64,000 bases of DNA from Quillaja saponaria (taxonomy: Eukaryota > Streptophyta > Magnoliopsida > Fabales > Quillajaceae): positions 21,371,994 through 21,435,993 of the forward strand of contig CM055614.1 of NCBI GenBank assembly GCA_029379385.1, in the 5' to 3' direction. Position numbers and translations under genes: made by a program. The notes under the pieces were generated by a model. It searched no databases and had not been told where the DNA came from. It worked only from the letters and a program-made list of their open reading frames with translations. This document shows, one piece after another, positions 45,249 through 57,540 of the stretch (its first letter is position 1; every line of letters starts with the position of its first letter).

Positions 45249-48016
45249 GGGCCTGTCATACCCCAAATGAGGGTGTGACTGGTCGGAAGAATGGGTGTCC
45301 ATACCCCTGTAACCCTGAATATGCAAGTAGTGTGCCGCACAATTTAAAAATACATTGAAGTCAATACTATCAAAATATTATCTAGTTAAAATAATATCCG
45401 GTACCGACAGTTAAACATAAATGATTTATAAAAATATTGGTAAAAGTTCTCCGTACGGTGGAACATACTCATAATATAAGCAAACAACTTGGATTTAAGT
45501 CAATAGTAAAATGTAATGCTATAATATGCAGAGGAGCTCCGCTCCTAACAAAACAGGACAACAATATAATAATTACAGTATCCATTACAACCATGCATGA
45601 CACCCTAATCGACTGCAAGTAATGCCCTTTACGCTCCAAGTGTGTGATTTCCAAGATATACTATGCCGCTGCAGAGTTAGCAGGATAGCCCTATATAACG
45701 CTTAGCTGCGATTTCCTGAGATCTAAAGAAAATAACCACAATAGAAAGGGTGAGTCACAAAGACTCAGTAAGTAAATCATGTACCCCATAGGTACTAGCA
45801 TCATACAACACAAATATCATAATTTACAACTCATATTCAAATTTATTAATACACGTACGTAGTTACTATAATCGCAATTCACTTAACTTACAATTCCAAA
45901 ACAACAACCAACTTATATAAATCAATCAACAATTACACAATCAACTAAACAAACAAAAGGCCAACGGTAACTCAGCCCCGCACAACAATATCTCCCCCCA
46001 CCAGGCATTTAAGCGCCCGCACAACAAATTATTCTCTGTACACAAATCTATCACACCGGGGCTGAGTACTCTCATTAGAAAAAAATATTTATCAGAATCA
46101 GAATTTCTCATAATTTTAAATCAAGGTATCCTAGGTGTACTTGGACTTTTAATTTCAGAGATAAAAAAAAAAAACAAATCATTTTCCAGAAAATGTTCAC
46201 GAGTTGGCTCTTATCAAACACAATCAATATCAATCACATATCATTCAATCTAATAGCTGAAATCACTCATTTGCTTAGATTACAGTATAACTCATATAAT
46301 TCAAGTATACACGTAATGGCACAAAAAAAATAAAATAAAATCTGATAACCATAAAGCACATGATTCACTCACTAGCTCACAGATGTGACTCGTTAGTCCG
46401 CCTAGCCTGTGACAGTGTCAAAATGTCATCGACACGCTCCGAAACTGAAAATCATCTATTTGAATATTATTTAAAATAATTATTTTATAACTAATTCTAT
46501 AAATTTCAACTTGTCATATCTAAAGATATTCGTGTAATCAAATTCTATGTTTATAGTAACATTTATATTTCCCCAAAATATTTATTCAAAATACATAATA
46601 TGTTTTCCTCTCAATTCCTATGATTTATCCCCATTTCTTTCAAGGTTAATTCTATGATTCCCGAATGAATGTAAATAGCTTAATATAATCGTTGACAACT
46701 CAATTCTTTTTTAAATTTTCATATAGCCACCTACCATATATATATATATATACTTATCTATTCCTTATGTGTATCTCAGTATATATATACCAACAAAATT
46801 TTCTTAACTTATATCATTATTCTTACACCAATGATCTATTTACCTAATTAATAAACTTGAATTAAACTTCTAAATATTAACATATTTCCAATTCTCACTT
46901 ATAATACTTGCTTTTAATTTTTCTAGATTAACTTAATTAGAGTCTAATTCACTTATCTCCGTTTCTAATTCATCTAACAGGGAGATCACTCACAATCCTT
47001 ATACCCAGTTCATGGTTTGTCATCCCTTGCCAAGGCTACAATGTCTCACTTCATCTTCCCTTTCTTCCTCTCAATTACTATCAATTATACAAACAATTAG
47101 ACAACCAAGTTGCTGCCCAAACAGGGGACAGCAGCTGGGTGGTTCTTTTCAATTCTTAAATTCACATAATCACTCCTTCATAATCTTCTACTATGCTCTT
47201 AAAAACTTATTAAATCAACCATTCATACCCTTTTTAACCACTCACACGTTCAGCCAACAATACCACCCTAAAAGAAGTAGTTACCTTCCTTTATTATTCA
47301 CGCACTTAGACCCCCCTCAAGTACCTCCCACTCCTTCATGCCACGGCACCCATAAATTTAAAGCTGGAAACAATCAAAGGAAACTTGAACAGCTAGCCAA
47401 CAAAACCAAGGCTGACGGACATCATAAATGAAAAAAAACAGAGCAAGATGCTTCACGTTCCATCATGTTTCAGGAGCAAGGACGGCTTCCGCCATGAGGA
47501 AAATGAAATTGAGGTGCTGCACAAGAGAAACTTCACCGTTCAGAGGAGATCATCATGCACCAAGGACTGTAAATGCTCGGCCAGCAGAGGATGAAGGAAG
47601 GCGATGCTTCTCGAAATGACAGAGAAAGATAAAACAATAAGGTAGTGCTCTCTCTCCTATATACTTTACTTTAAAATCCATTTATTTATTTGTGTGGCCT
47701 ACAAAAAGTCTTACTTAGTAGGTATATCTATATTCATAACTAAATGCATATGTATATACGGATCTTTGTATACCTTCATTTAAATTCATAATTTCCTAGC
47801 TTATTATACACTCATATACTTCGATTTACTTGTAATTAACTTTTAACTAATACCGGAATTTACCTCCCCATCACTAATAGAATTGAAACTATAATTCACT
47901 TATATAAATTTTCACACTTCAATTTATTTTAAGCAAATTCATTACTGATATAATTACGAAGAATTAACGTACAACATCTTAACATAGACACTAGGAAATC
48001 GGGCTCTAACAGGGCC
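45249..48016 (-). mobile_element. Solo LTR of 2758 bp with GGGCC target duplication
   Basis: The LTR spans 45254-48011. On the minus strand it starts TGTTAGAGCCCGATTTCC and ends ...GGGGTATGACA. GGGCC flanks both sides (45249-45253 and 48012-48016), so it is a clean insertion or LTR-LTR recombination product. It interrupts a gypsy RT frame. The inner landmarks match 50144-52834 in reverse complement (GGCCAACGGTAACTCAGCCC, GCCCGCACAACA). A 139-codon plus frame at 47012-47431 inside it is chance. Confidence 0.92.
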
Positions 48017-48765
48017 AATTCTGAATTATTATCTTTTTAGAATCCATATGAATTAAATTTAAACTTAGAGAAGTTAGCGTAAAGTTTATTTTCCTTAAGT
48101 GTTTGCAATACAATACCAAGATGTTGCCCATGTTCCTGTTCATTTCGAGAATATACTAGTATGTGGTCAATGAAATCGACGACAAACTGATCCAAGAAAG
48201 GCTTAAACATCGGATTCATCAAGTTTATGAACACTACAAGAGCATTGGTAAGTCCAAAAGATGTAAAGCAGTCTTTGGGATGTCTTCCTTCCTAATTTGA
48301 AGATGGTATATTCTAAATAAAGGTTAATCTTAGAAAAGCACTAAGCTCCTTACAATTGATCAAATAAATCATCAATCCTGGAAAGAGAATACTTATTTTT
48401 AACTGTGACCTTATTTAATTGTTGATAATTGATATACAATCTAAACGAGCTATTTTTTATAAACAAAACAGGAGCACCCCAAGGAGATGAATTGGGATGA
48501 TTGAATCCCTTTATCCAATAAATCTTACGATTGTATTTTAAACTCCCTTAGCTCTCTAGTAGCCATCCGTTAAAGGGACATAGAATTGATTAAGTACCAG
48601 GTAATAAGTCAATGCTAAATTCCATTTCTCAATCGGTAGGAAGCTTTTCGGGAACTACATTGGAAAACTCCTTCACCACTGGAATATAATTCATAGGAGG
48701 ACACCCTACCTGAGTATCCTTGAAAAAGGCTAAATAAGCTAGATGTTTCTTCCTAATAATCCGTT
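48017..48765 (-). pseudogene. gypsy pol fragment (protease end and RT)
   Basis: Minus-strand frames read RKKHLAYLAFFKDT, then [54 protein letters not shown], and FINLMNPMFKPFLDQFVVDF with IDHILVYSRNEQEH. This is chromovirus-type gypsy RT. The catalytic block is FIDHILVYS: the second Asp is His. Many stops and frameshifts. The fragment is cut off at 48765 on its 5' side and at the solo LTR on its 3' side. Confidence 0.9.
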
Positions 48766-49706
48766 ATATCGTTTTGTGGGGTTTCGTAAACATTTAAAAG
48801 ATACAATGAAAAACGGTGTTAAATTCTCCGAATATGAAATTTTGATATAATGAGTTTATAGTTTGAAATCTATTGGGATTGAGCGAGTATGTTTTAATCT
48901 TTAATGAAAAGTTAAATTTAAAATTTGCATCGAATAGTTTTCGGATTTGAGACTTTTGTTGGATCCTAATATTTCTATTTAATTCATTTCATAACAAATA
49001 CATCAATTTTGATAACCCCCGTTACAATGCTTATTATTCAAAGAGAAAATCCATCCAATAATATCGGCTAACTAATTATAGACTGTTACAATATGATATG
49101 ACAGTATGGGAAAGCTGAGATAGAGTGAAAGTTTAATTAGTAAAACAAGTAAATATTGATATGTATATTGAATGGTGGTGATACATAACATGAATATAAT
49201 AGACATTAAGTCAATAAATTATGTGAATGATATTAAATAAGATTTAATATATATATATATATATATATACATAGATGTATATGTGATTTTATATGTATAA
49301 TCAGAACATATATCAATCACAAACTTAACTAATTAGTATAATATGAGATTGGATTATGAAATTTGAATAATATGATGTAATTCTTGATTATAAAATTAAG
49401 GGTAAGTATAGATAAAATAAATAAGTCAATTGTAATTCTTTTAAACTTAATTAGGAATATGAAATAAATAATTTATAATTCAAGTAGATTAATATAGAAA
49501 GGTAAAGTCATTCATTAAAAAGTAGAATTGGAATTATGTTAACATTGAAAGGCTTGATTTAAGCTTGATGAAAAATTAGATAATCAAATTAATTAAAAGT
49601 AATAATTGGTATTTAAATAAAAACGAAAAATTATGAGTTAGAATGGTTTATGAATGTGTGTACAAGAAAATAAATATATTTTGTTCGATGTTCAACAAAA
49701 GTTTAA

Positions 49707-49922
49707 GTATATTTATGTAAATTAAGAAGTCATAAAGTTAACCTTGAAGTGAGATCCACTTTTGTGGAAGCGGTAAAGGTAGCACAAGTAGTTAAACCAG
49801 AGATGAGTGGTAAGAAAACTAAATATGATATGGGTGTTATTAGTGATTTCATGGTAGATAGTGAAGGAGATGGTTGTGGAACGATATGTGGAGTGGCAAT
49901 AGGATACTTCCTATTCTTATAA
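49707..49922 (+). CDS. 71-codon open frame of unknown origin, right arm copy
   Basis: Open from after a TAA at 49704 to TAA 49920-49922. Words: KLRSHKVNLEVRSTFVEAVK, VAQVVKPEMSGKKTKYDMG, ISDFMVDSEGD, CGTICGVAIGYFLFL (a short hydrophobic end). No match to gag, pol or env that I recognise. It lies between pol and the polypurine tract of a gypsy 3' region, a place where plant retrotransposons sometimes carry extra or captured sequence. The twin copy is at 44169-44384. It may not be translated. Confidence 0.4.
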   Translation, partial: VYLCKLRSHKVNLEVRSTFVEAVKVAQVVKPEMSGKKTKYDMGVISDFMVDSEGDGCGTICGVAIGYFLFL

Positions 49923-50130
49923 GACTCCTAATGTCATAAAGATTTCATTTTTAAATTCTAGCACCACAAAATGAACCAGAAGGCATATACAAGGAGAATC
50001 TTATTCGATTCTCTTAACCTCTCTACCCATGTACAGTGAACTTTAATGTCAGCAAAAAAAAAAAAAAAAAAAATTTAGGTGACCTATATCCCTTTATGAC
50101 TCTCCGTTAAAATTCGGGACGAATTTTTTT

Positions 50131-50142
50131 AAGGAGAGGAGA
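50131..50142 (+). other. Polypurine tract before the right LTR
   Basis: AAGGAGAGGAGA directly before TTGTTATAAC. With the upstream AATTCGGGACGAATTT it is the usual 3' end of chromovirus gypsy elements. The inverted twin is at about 43949-43960. Confidence 0.85.
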
Positions 50143-50143
50143 T

Positions 50144-52834
50144 TGTTATAACCCTATAGTCTAACATATATGTTAGGATATGGTATGTAAATTATCATAA
50201 TTACGTAAGTAATAAATTTTCTTGTGACAAATTAAAGTAAGAAAGTATTTATTTTTATGTAAATAAATTAAAGTTTACCACTGAATTGGATTTAAATTTC
50301 AGTTCATGAAAATTGTATTAACAATTAAAAATTAATATATATATATCTGTATATAATAAGTTAGAGAACAATGATTGGTATATATAAATATATATATATC
50401 TAAAATTTCTTACCACACGTTTTAAGAATTAATTGAGGCCATTAAGTTATATTATTATATTATTCTTTGGTTACTTTGTTCTCCTTCCACCGACTTAGAT
50501 GTATTTTTCTCCTTTTATAGTCTTCGTTGTCCCCTGTCTCGTGAGAGTTCCATTTTCTTGATTGCTAACCGAGAGTTATAGCACCTTTAGCAGCAGGAAT
50601 TCCACTCTTTGGCAAATTTTACTTGCAGCAAACTCTTTCTTTGATTTTCTTCTCACTTTGGGAGGTGGGGTGAGTAAGTTGAATGGTGTTGGCTGTGGAA
50701 ATTTGAATGGATAACTGTCCCCTCTGTTGTTCAGCCGCGGATAGGAGACTTGCCATCATTTCCTTTAGGAGATAGCTTCCTCTTGCCTTGATGATGGTAG
50801 CGTTCTGCTGGCTATTTGGTTGAATAAGTGAAAGGTATGGTTTAATGGAACCTAATGGTTGTGTTTTAATATAAAAAGAAAGGAGTTGGTATGTGGTTAT
50901 GTGGGAAGGAAATGAAAGAGAAAAGGGAGGGTTATGTCTCCTTAATGTCACGGTAACAAGGGAGGGTTGGTGATGTATAAAATTTTCTTGGCCATAAGAC
51001 TTATATAGGTGGTTTATGATGGGTTTTAGTTAAAAGTAATTTATTAAACTTTAGTTATGCTAAATTCTATACTTGTAGGTTGTTTCAAATTTTAGGCCCA
51101 GGATAATTAAAGACTTTTAATAGAGTAGTTTACATATATAGCAAGTTAAAATGATCAAGTTTAGCTTTAGAGAGTTTTATTAGTTTAATGGTTATAGAGG
51201 AAATAAATTATGGATAATTAGTGGGTAAGTTAAGGATTACCTGAATTAAAACTAGAGGTAAGAATAAAAGTCAAGAAGGATAGAGGATAGTAATTGAAAA
51301 AAAAAAATATAATAATAATAATAATAATAACTAAAAAATAATAAAAAATAAAAAATCATAAGAATTAAAAAGAGTTGATTAAATTAAGTTTAATTCAAGG
51401 ATAGGAATATGAGTAGTATAAGGAGTTATGAGGTTATATCTATCATATTGGAAAGTATATAAGTACATAAACTTCAAATTCACTTGTCGAAGAGAATATG
51501 CATTTCCATTTGTTAAATAAATTTCTTAAAGAACTTAAATGTTTATTATACATAGAGAAATATTTTTACATAAATACTTTTAGAAATAGTGAATTATGGA
51601 ATTAATCATAAAGTACTTATTTTAAATTATATATAAATTGATGATTTTCAGTTTCAGATCGTGTTGAGGATATTTCAACACCTTCGCAGACTAACAATCC
51701 ACGTTCTTGAGCCTTGTGAGTAAATTACGTACTCTTTGGTTGCTAGATTCTTTATGTGTAATTATATGTGCAGAGGAATAGACGTGTTATATGAAAATAT
51801 AGGTAGAGTACTTTAGTAATTTATTTGAATTATGTTTGTTTGAGATTGATGGATGTCTTTGACATTGGTTGTGGTTGATAAAGGCCAACTCGTGAACATT
51901 TTCTGAACAATGGTTTTTATCTTTGAAATTAAGATCCAGGTGCACTTAGGATACCCTAATTTAAAATCATGAGAAATTCTGATTCTGATAAATGTTTTTT
52001 TAAAAATTGAGTGCTCAGCCCCAGTGGGATGGATTGTGTACAGAGATTAAATTGTTGTGCGGGCGCGTAGATACCCTGTAGGGGGTGATACTGTTGTGCG
52101 GGGCTGGGTTACTCGTTGGCCATTTGGTTGCTTTGTTTGATATCATTGCTCTGATAAATTTGTGATCTTGTGTATCATGTAAATTGTGAATTTATGACTG
52201 TTACAATATATACGTGCAATGTGAATTAAGCTATGAATAATGTTACGCAGTGTTATTACATATGTTATATGCTTGTGTTGTGTGATGCTAGTACCCTTTG
52301 GATACGATTTTCCACTCACTGAGTCCGTAGGACTCACCCCTTTTCTGTGGTTATATTGTTTTTTAATAGCAGAACCTCAAAAAATGTTAATTGTTAATGC
52401 GAGGTTTTGTTAAGGATTTGACAATAATGTATGCCTCGGAATCTCATACTTGGAGTCAAGGATGAAAGTTTGCAGTCACATTAGAACTGTGGGTGTCAAG
52501 TTTAGTATAATGTAATATTCCAGTATTTGTCTTATTGATGATGTGAACGGAGCAAAGCTCCTTATTATCTTTAGGTTGTTGTTGTGAAATAAAAGTTTAT
52601 AGGTTTGTATTTTATGGCATGTCCCATATTGCAGGGAACCTCTGCCAAAATTTTCAGTAAGTGGTGATTTGTTTAGGTTAACAAATTTTTAATGTTAACT
52701 TTTGTTTTTTTTTAAATACTTGGTCTTATTCATTGGTTGGTCAAGAGTATTGATCGTTTCTTTATTTGACTCAGGGTTACGGAGGTTTGGTTATCATTCC
52801 TTCAGCTAGTCATGCCTCCATGAGGGGTGTGACA
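50144..52834 (+). repeat. Full-length gypsy LTR (2.69 kb), right end of the nested insertion
   Basis: Starts TGTTATAACCC and ends GGGGTGTGACA. It is related along its length to the solo LTR 45254-48011 (reverse complement) and in its last 1.1 kb to 31701-35534. An (AAT)n run is at about 51309-51330. A 110-codon minus frame at 50619-50951 is chance. Confidence 0.9.
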
Positions 52835-52854
52835 AGAAACTAGTAGAATGGGAG

Positions 52855-54958
52855 AACATGGTAATGGATGCTACTAGGCCATCTTTCAATCGGGATCCAG
52901 AAGATCCAAATCCTGATGCTGCGAAGTTCTTAGATATGTTGGCAGCTGCCGATGAACCCCTATGGGAGGGTTGCAAGGTTCATACTAAACTTTCTGCTGT
53001 CACACAATTATTGAATTGTAAATCCGATTTTAACATTTCTGAGCACTGTTATGATCGGTTGATGTCAATAATTAAATCCATGTTACCAGATGGAGATAAG
53101 TTACCATCAAGTTTCTTTGAGGCCAAGAAGACGGTGAAAGAATTAGAACTTGGGTATGAGAAGATAGACACATGTCCAAATGATTGTATTTTGTACTACA
53201 ATGAAGACAAAGATAGAACAGAATGCAATATTTGTGGTTGTCCTCGATTCAAACCCAGAAGAAATCAAAATCACCCAAATATATCAGAGAAGGTGTTGCG
53301 TTACTTACCAATTATACCAAGACCTCAGAGACTTTAAATGATAGAGAGCACTGCTAGATAAATGAGATGGCATAAGGTTGGTATTCGTGAGAATGAAAAC
53401 ATAATTGTCCATCCATCTGATGCTGAGGCATGGAAACATTTTGATAACAGTTTCCCAGAGTGGGCAGATGAAATCTGGAATGTTCGATTAGGTCTTTCGT
53501 TTGATGGTTTCACTCCGTTTAGTAACTCATCATCTCCTTACTCTTGCTGGCCAGTTTTTGTTACCCCGTATAACTTGCCACCAGGGCTATGCATGAAAGA
53601 GCAATACTTGTTCTTATCCTTGGTCATTCCTGAGCCAAATCATCCTAGTAAGAATATAGACATCTACTTAAGGCCATTAATAGATGACTTGAAGAAATTG
53701 TGGAATGAAGGTGTTAAAACTTATGATGCTTCATTAAGGCAAAATTTTAATATGAAAGCTGCATTGTTATGGATGATAAGTGATTTTCCAGCATACGCTA
53801 TGCTTTCTGGGTGGAGTACTCATGGAAAATTGGCTTGTCCTTATTGCATGGAGTATACAAAATCATTTCAACTTAAACATGGTCGAAAGGCGTGTTAGTT
53901 TGATTGCCATCGTCAATTCTTGCCACCTGATCATGTATTTCGAAGTCAGAAAAATGCCTTCCGAAAAATAAGGAAGAATGGGACTCACCACCACCACGCT
54001 TAACCGGGGTTGAAGTGCTCGAAAGAGTCAAGCCTTTTGAACATATTAAGTTTGGTAAAGGGTATGAAGAACCTCCTGGAATTGGGATTACACACAATTG
54101 GAAAAAATTTAGCATATTTTGGGAATTGCCTTATTGGTCCACAAATCTTATTCGTCATAATTTGGATGTTATGCATATTGAAAAAAATGTCTTTGATAAT
54201 GTATTTAACACCGTTATGGACTTTAAGGATAAGACCAAAGATAGTATGAAAGCACGTGTTGATATGGCCTTATTGTGTAAGCGTCAAGATTTAGAAATAA
54301 TGGATGGTGCAGATGGAAAACAAAAGGTCAAAAAAGTGGCATATACCTTAGACAAGAAGCATAAGAAGTTGGTATGCAGGTGGGTTAAAGATTTGAAATT
54401 TCCAGATGGATATGCATCAAATTTGTCTTGATGTGTGAAAGTCAATGAATGCAAGTTCTATGGTATGAAGAGTCATGATTGTCATGTATTTATGGAGAGA
54501 TTATTACCTATTGCATTTCGAGATTTTATAAAAGAATGCATATGGGATGCTTTGACAGAACTCAGTAACTTTTTCAAGGATATATGTGCAACTGAATTAC
54601 GTGTTCGGCACATGGAGCAGCTTGAAAAAAACATTGTCCGTCGCTTTGTGTAAACTTGAAAAGTGTTTTATTTCTGCATTCTTTTGATTCTATGGAACCT
54701 TTGCCTATCCATTTAGCTTATGAAGCCAAAGTTGGTGGTCCTGTGCAATATCGGTAGATGTATCCATTTGAGAGGTAATGTATCCTTGCCTTATTACATA
54801 TATTATGCACAAATGTTTCCATATATAATGCAAGTCTTTGTATTTTAATACTAGGTGTATGCATAGCCTAAAGAAAAAGGCTCGTAATAGGGCAAGGGTG
54901 GAAGGTTCGATTGTTGAGGCTGTATTTAGAGGATATCTCAAATTTCTGTTCGCTATAT
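52855..54958 (+). pseudogene. CACTA TNP2 transposase, main catalytic part
   Basis: Continues the gene started at 43449. Words in order: EPLWEGCKVHTKLSAVTQLL, FEAKKTVKELELGYEKIDTC, PNDCILYYNEDKDRTECNIC (zinc-binding Cys pairs), RWHKVGIREN, GLSFDGFTPFSNSSSPYSCW (the D of the transposase core), HGKLACPYCM, IRHNLDVMHIEKNVFDNV, GMKSHDCHVFMERLLPIAFR. After a GT-AG intron (about 54774-54854) it ends with RARVEGSIVEAVF and ISNF. In-frame stops at about 53335, 53359, 53896, 54429 and 54756 and a frameshift near 53900-54010 make it dead. The C-terminal third is missing. Confidence 0.93.
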
Positions 54959-55119
54959 TTTTCTAGCATGTTTAGACAATAAGGACCAGAAACAACAGCC
55001 TCAGTAATTTTCTGATCATCATCATATCCATGTCCGCTAAGATATTGTTAAGATATTGTTCACAATTAATCAATGTTGTTGTATATTTGTATTGTGTTGG
55101 GTGCTATTTATATATAGAA

Positions 55120-55940
55120 GAAGTAAGTGCTATATTCTTATTCTTTGTGTTCAAAATCTTAGCTAGGTAGATCTCATAAGTTGTGTGCGCTAAGCTAACC
55201 AAATATTTTTAATTTTCTAAATCTCAGTCCACCAACCAACAAGTCGAAATTCTTGACCTTTTTCAATTAACTACAGAATAGTGATAGACCATGGTCAAAG
55301 AAATTGGCTCCATATACATATCCAGTAAGTGATGGGTCCTTGCACAAAAAGGACTTCCAATTCGTTTTTGTTTCTGACCAACAAAGTTCATTGGTTAACT
55401 GCATATTTTAATATGATGCTATCTATTCATAATTAAACTCTAAAACTATTAAAGACTATTAAAGGTACACAATTTACATTTATCGCCAACCAATGTTATA
55501 CCCAATAAGTGTGCGTAAGTCAAAATCAACTGATCACATGTATAAAGTAAATTAATTATAACAAACCTGTTTCTATTTGACCAAACCAAAACCTATTTTT
55601 ATTAAATAAAAAATATATAATTAATGACAGCACAAATTAAATCTAATATGATAGGTCTTCTAATCATTTGCTATATATATATATTTAATATAAATCCTAA
55701 TATTTTGTTATTAAAGTAGTTTATATCCTACTCTTTTTGAGTTGTGAAGTTTTTGAAAGTTGATATGTTAAATTTATTTTGTTGAAATTTCCACAATAGC
55801 TGGCACACTACAAGACAATTACGAAACCTCCAGTGGAGCGTATCTCCACTTACAGTCAATATTTTTGCTGTATTATTTTTTATTTTTTTTTATTTTTTGT
55901 ATATATATGTTGTTTCTTTCAAATTTTTTTAAGATAGCCC
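55120..55940 (-). repeat. Dispersed repeat, copy B (inverted partner at 12650-13450)
   Basis: Matches copy A in reverse complement over about 800 bp (see landmarks there). It begins about 150 bp after the last readable CACTA transposase word. Copy B has an extra hairpin GTGGAG-CGTAT-CTCCAC at about 55834-55850 that copy A lacks. A TATATATAAATAG-type box (minus) lies at about 55107-55119. Confidence 0.85.
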
Positions 55941-56150
55941 ACAATAATTAAATGTGTCATCAGGACCCAACAAAATCCGCCCACAATAATTTAATACGTC
56001 ATGACGATACAACAAAATCCAAAATAATCAAACGAGTCAATGAGGACCCAACAAAATTAGTCCACAAGAACTAATGACTAAAACAAAATTAGGACCCAAC
56101 AAAATTAGCCCACAATAATTAAATGAGTCATGAGAACCTAACAACAAAAC
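55930..56150. repeat. Irregular short tandem repeat
   Basis: Four to five imperfect units with CCCACAATAATTAAATG, AGTCATGAGGACC and CAACAAAATTAG, spaced 40-70 bp, at the outer edge of dispersed repeat B. Confidence 0.8.
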
Positions 56151-57539
56151 CTATGTCATATTCTATTATGAGAGGAAAGGTAAATCTGACATTATGTTGG
56201 AGTTTTATTTTTAAATCAATTAATTGAAATTAGAAGAAGTGACCAATATATTTATATATTATATTAATCTCAACATTTAAGGCAATGTAGGATATGTAAT
56301 ATACATATACTTGTGAATATGTTGATATAACATCTTTTTTCTATTAATAGCCTGCGGTAAAAAAAATATATTTCACACCAAAATGTGCTAAAGTTACATC
56401 TTTAATGAGTTGCCCAGTGAAACTCAAAAAGTAATCTAGGATCATATCTTATATGAAGAAGAGATTATTGTTACTAATATACTTGCCGAGAGTAACTTAT
56501 TCAAAAATAACTTTGATTTAGTTTTAAGTTGAACTTGAAATGTGTTGTTATAATAGGATTGTAGGATTGAAGCTTTCGATTTGATTGACAACTATGATTA
56601 TTTGCAATATGATGCAGACCAAGATATGAAATGATATTTGTTTTATGTTTAGATATAGAAAATTTTGAAAAGGCACCTACTCCAAGATTTGTTTTGTCTT
56701 GGAAGTCAATATTCTAATTCTATAATTTGCAGATTGAGTCAATCATAATTTGCATAAATAGATATTGACCAACTTATAAAAATCTAATTCCATCTTCACA
56801 TAAAAAATAACTATCGTGTCCTTACTATTATATTTTATTAAGCGTTTTACACCTAAGCCCTTAATAATTATTCTTCATTTACTTAAAGTAATTCATATAA
56901 ATAAATAAATATATCCAACTAAATTCAAAAGAATAATATTATAAAATAATTAAAATCTTAAAATATAAATATTAAAATTTCACTCAAAGAACAAAATCTT
57001 AAAAATTTTACTATTGATAATCTTTTTTTTTCTTTTTTTTTTTTTTGTATTTAAAATTTATTAGAAGATAGCATGTTTTTTTAAAAAAATTTATTAAATA
57101 AAATTATTGTTTTGTTTATTGTACAAATTTATTATAATTAATGTATAAATTTGTCTTTAGAAAAATTAATAAATTTTATTTAATTGATTAATATTTAAAA
57201 TATAACTTATTACACAAAGTATGTGAAGAAATGTATATCCTTTATCGTAATATAGTATTCAAATTAATTTATACCATATGTACACCAAACACATATTATA
57301 CTTATCAGTCTTACTTATTAATCTGTATATTAAACACATATTTCACTTATGGTATGACTCCCACAATCAGTATACCAAATGAGTCTTCCGTCTTGTATTA
57401 ATAACTCTTATAGCGATAAAAAAATACACCATAACTCATACAAAAAATAATAATTTAGGCTAAATTACATTTTTAGTTCATATAGTTTATATCAAAATTC
57501 AATTATGTCCCTATAGTTCAAAACGTTACAATCAATTGC
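56151..57539. other. AT-rich spacer, no gene seen
   Basis: Very AT-rich with long A and T runs around 57020-57040. No coding or repeat structure recognised. The gag and 5' LTR of the gypsy element that starts at 57540 are not here. Confidence 0.5.
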
Positions 57540-57540
57540 C

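Larger units (their letters stand above)
43745..52839. mobile_element. Nested 9-kb insertion with inverted LTR ends and AGAAA target duplication
   Basis: The element body is 43750-52834. AGAAA stands at 43745-43749 and at 52835-52839. The left end (43750, TATCACACCCTC) is the reverse complement of an LTR 3' end; the right end (GGGGTGTGACA) is the same LTR 3' end in plus orientation. Just inside are inverted arms of about 650 bp (43858-44515 and 49580-50228). The middle is a minus-strand gypsy pol fragment holding a solo LTR. A normal LTR element has its LTRs in the same orientation, so this is a palindromic or rearranged form. Segments 44516-45164 and 48766-49579 hold AT-rich DNA without recognised coding sequence. 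Confidence 0.8.
41458..54965 (+). mobile_element. CACTA (En/Spm) DNA transposon, decayed, 3'-truncated, with nested 9-kb insertion
   Basis: Left terminus CTCTACAAGAAAAAG at 41458 (usual form CACTACAAGAAAAA), preceded by TAA as a possible 3-bp target site. A dense array of CCGTAGC-type motifs follows, then a TNP2-type transposase gene from 43449. The gene is split at 43744/52840 by an insertion flanked by AGAAA and resumes to 54958. No right terminus and no CCGTAGC array is seen after 54965, where other repeats begin. In an intact element the transposase cuts the element out at its terminal repeats. Confidence 0.85.

Noticed and set aside
47012..47431. 139-codon plus-strand open frame
   Set aside because: It lies fully inside the 45254-48011 solo LTR, has low-complexity Ser/Pro/Thr composition and no family signature.
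50619..50951. 110-codon minus-strand open frame
   Set aside because: Inside the 50144-52834 LTR; no domain and not conserved as a frame in the related LTRs by eye.
55806..55815. CACTACAAGA, a perfect CACTA-type terminus
   Set aside because: It lies in the middle of dispersed repeat B, and copy A aligns on both sides of this point, so it is not an element border. Its orientation is also wrong for the 3' end of the CACTA element.
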